Part shown: piece after piece, positions 23,394 through 24,349 of the stretch | Position numbering within the stretch: the stretch's first letter is position 1 | How the letters are laid out: every line of letters begins with the position of its first letter | Source: JBKBMT01 sp046295655 | Lineage (GTDB): Bacteria; Pseudomonadota; Alphaproteobacteria; Rhodobacterales; Rhodobacteraceae | Assembly (NCBI GenBank): GCA_046295655.1 | Contig: JBKBMT010000042.1 | Coordinates: forward strand, 1 to 24,349 | DNA: 24,349 nt | Direction of reading: 5' to 3' | Notes under the pieces: model-generated | Databases searched by the model: none | Told to the model about the DNA's origin: nothing | Seen by the model: only the letters and a program-made list of their open reading frames with translations | Made by a program: the position numbers and the translations under genes

Positions 23394-23864
23394 TCACTCG
23401 TAGCGAACCTCGATCACCTCATAGCTGCGCTCGCCGCCCGGCGTGCGCACCTCGACGGTATCGCCGGGCTCCTTGCCGATCAGGGCCCGGGCCAGAGGCG
23501 AGCGGATGTTCAACAGTCCGCGCTCGATATTGGCCTCTGCCTCGCCGACAATCATGTAGTGGTGCCGTTCGTCGGTTTCCTCGTCGATGATCGTCACCCG
23601 GGCTCCGAACTTGATCGACCCGGACAGACGGGTGGTGTCGATCACCTCGGCCCGCGACAGGATCGATTCCAGTTCCTTGATGCGGCCTTCGATGAAGCTC
23701 TGGCGTTCGCGGGCGGCGTGGTATTCGGCGTTCTCCGACAGGTCGCCGTGCTCCCGCGCCTCGGCAATCGCCCGGATCACCGCCGGCCGTTCGGCCGACT
23801 TCAGTTGCCGCAACTCGTCATCCAGCGCGTCGAACCCGCCGCGCGTCATGGGAATCTTTTCCAT
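23394..23864 (-). CDS. greA: Transcription elongation factor GreA
   Basis: A 156-residue protein, standard GreA length. It rescues backtracked RNA polymerase by stimulating transcript cleavage through its secondary channel. The N-terminal coiled coil (about 8-75) carries the tip acidic residues D41 and E44 in EHGDLSENAEYH, and the C-terminal FKBP-like domain holds IKFGARVTIIDEETDERHHYMIVG and SPLARALIGKEPGDTVEV. MEKIPMTRGG is the usual start. GAGGT lies eight bases before the ATG. It leads the minus-strand pair with the unknown membrane protein and is divergent from the ETF-QO gene. Confidence 0.97.
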   Translation of the reverse strand: MEKIPMTRGGFDALDDELRQLKSAERPAVIRAIAEAREHGDLSENAEYHAARERQSFIEGRIKELESILSRAEVIDTTRLSGSIKFGARVTIIDEETDERHHYMIVGEAEANIERGLLNIRSPLARALIGKEPGDTVEVRTPGGERSYEVIEVRYE

Positions 23865-23892
23865 GGCCTGACCTCAAAGACCGACGCCATGC

Positions 23893-23904
23893 CCCCTTTC
23901 GGGG
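23893..23904 (-). promoter_or_regulatory. GNRA-loop hairpin in the greA leader
   Basis: On the minus strand CCCC-GAAA-GGGG forms a small tetraloop hairpin about 30 bases before the greA start. It may be part of a leader structure. greA leaders are regulated in other bacteria, but this element is short and could be chance. Confidence 0.25.
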
Positions 23905-23996
23905 ACACGGCGCCATCAGCGGCAGATGACCCCAGCAATGCGGCGATTGCAAGGCCCTTCCGGGTCCGTCGGCGGGAGTGTGATGTGGCGTAACGA

Positions 23997-24025
23997 TTGA
24001 CCCTCGGGCACCCCTTGGCTAGGCA
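23997..24025 (+). promoter_or_regulatory. Candidate ETF-QO promoter
   Basis: TTGACC (23997-24002) and TAGGCA (24020-24025), 17 bases apart, would start transcription near 24032 with a leader of about 31 bases that includes GGGGAGG. The pair is nearly identical to the ABC importer promoter at 19606-19634. Confidence 0.5.
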
Positions 24026-24062
24026 GGCCACGACCGGAATTGCGCGACAGGGGAGGCAGGCC

Positions 24063-24349
24063 TTGGCCGAGGCGATCGAACGCGAATCGATGGACTACGA
24101 CCTTGTGATCGTGGGGGCGGGGCCTGCGGGCCTGTCCGCAGCGATCCGCGCCAAGCAGCTGAACCCCGACCTGTCCGTAGTGGTGCTGGAGAAGGGGTCC
24201 GAGGTCGGCGCACATATCCTGTCGGGCGCGGTGCTGGATCCGGCGGGGCTGGACGCGCTTATCCCCGACTGGCGCGAGCGGGGCGCCCCGATCCGCACGC
24301 CGGTGCGCGAGGACAATTTCTACCTGCTTGGCGAGGCGGGGCAACTGCG
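24063..24349 (+). CDS. Electron transfer flavoprotein-ubiquinone oxidoreductase (N-terminal part)
   Basis: The first 95 codons of ETF-QO, the inner-membrane iron-sulfur flavoprotein that passes electrons from ETF (reduced by acyl-CoA and other dehydrogenases) to ubiquinone. The beginning ERESMDYDLVIVGAGPAG has the FAD-binding GxGxxG at 18-23, then LSAAIRAKQLNPDLSVVVLE and GSEVGAHILSGAVLDPAGLD, matching the family closely. The start is probably TTG at 24063: GGGGAGG is six to seven bases upstream, and homologues as I remember them begin MAE-x-x-RESMDYD at exactly this point. ATG at 24090 is the alternative, but has no ribosome-binding site. The gene runs off the window end. Confidence 0.9.
   Translation, partial: MAEAIERESMDYDLVIVGAGPAGLSAAIRAKQLNPDLSVVVLEKGSEVGAHILSGAVLDPAGLDALIPDWRERGAPIRTPVREDNFYLLGEAGQL

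Overview
The window looks like a chromosomal segment of an alphaproteobacterium of the Rhodobacterales (Rhodobacter/Paracoccus relatives). It is GC-rich (roughly two thirds G+C by eye), and most proteins read like known Rhodobacteraceae families: malyl-CoA lyase Mcl1, PhaA/PhaB, the TIGR02302-type low-complexity membrane protein, FtsE/FtsX and ETF-ubiquinone oxidoreductase. I see no transposase, integrase, phage gene, CRISPR array, toxin-antitoxin pair or tRNA/rRNA gene. This is a core, metabolically oriented region, and I did not find a clear new defence or mobile system. The most interesting material is regulatory DNA between the genes.

Layout. 1-2920: the tail of a DUF1244 protein, a D-amino-acid aminotransferase and an isoprenylcysteine-methyltransferase-like membrane protein on the minus strand, then mcl1 on the plus strand. 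2921-3741 is the only long stretch without a convincing gene. 3742-5021: accA overlapped by a Gdx/SugE-type small multidrug resistance gene. 5025-8461 (minus strand): ftsE-ftsX-plsC-like operon followed by an unknown membrane protein. 8629-9471: a divergent zinc-ribbon membrane protein. 9497-15305 (minus strand): a five-gene operon argH, small lipoprotein, DUF2834, lysA, TIGR02302/DUF4175. 15304-15858: a TlpA-like thioredoxin whose start codon overlaps that of argH head to head. 15864-16433: tag (3-methyladenine glycosylase I), minus strand. 16561-19527: an EAL-domain protein, then phaA and phaB, closed by a strong hairpin terminator. 19729-22329: an NMT1/THI5-type ABC importer (binding protein, ATPase, permease). 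22336-23864 (minus strand): an unknown membrane protein and greA. 24063-end: the start of ETF-ubiquinone oxidoreductase.

How the genes work together. PhaA and PhaB make (R)-3-hydroxybutyryl-CoA from acetyl-CoA, the entry both to polyhydroxybutyrate and to the ethylmalonyl-CoA pathway. Mcl1 cleaves the malyl-CoA esters at the far end of that pathway. AccA makes malonyl-CoA for fatty acids and the PlsC-like protein uses acyl chains for phospholipid. ETF-QO receives electrons from acyl-CoA dehydrogenases. The window is therefore rich in acetyl-CoA and acyl-CoA metabolism.

The main non-coding observations are: (i) the same core GCGCAA-N5-TTGCGC inverted repeat upstream of both phaA and phaB; (ii) look-alike promoter candidates for mcl1 and phaB (TTGCG-type -35, 17-base spacer, CTAACAGA around the -10); (iii) a perfect TGTTGCAAT/ATTGCAACA operator-like repeat between ftsE and the zinc-ribbon gene; (iv) a CCATGG that serves as start codon for two divergent genes; and (v) a very stable hairpin that buries the ribosome-binding region of the ABC ATPase gene. 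All were found by eye without database or folding support.
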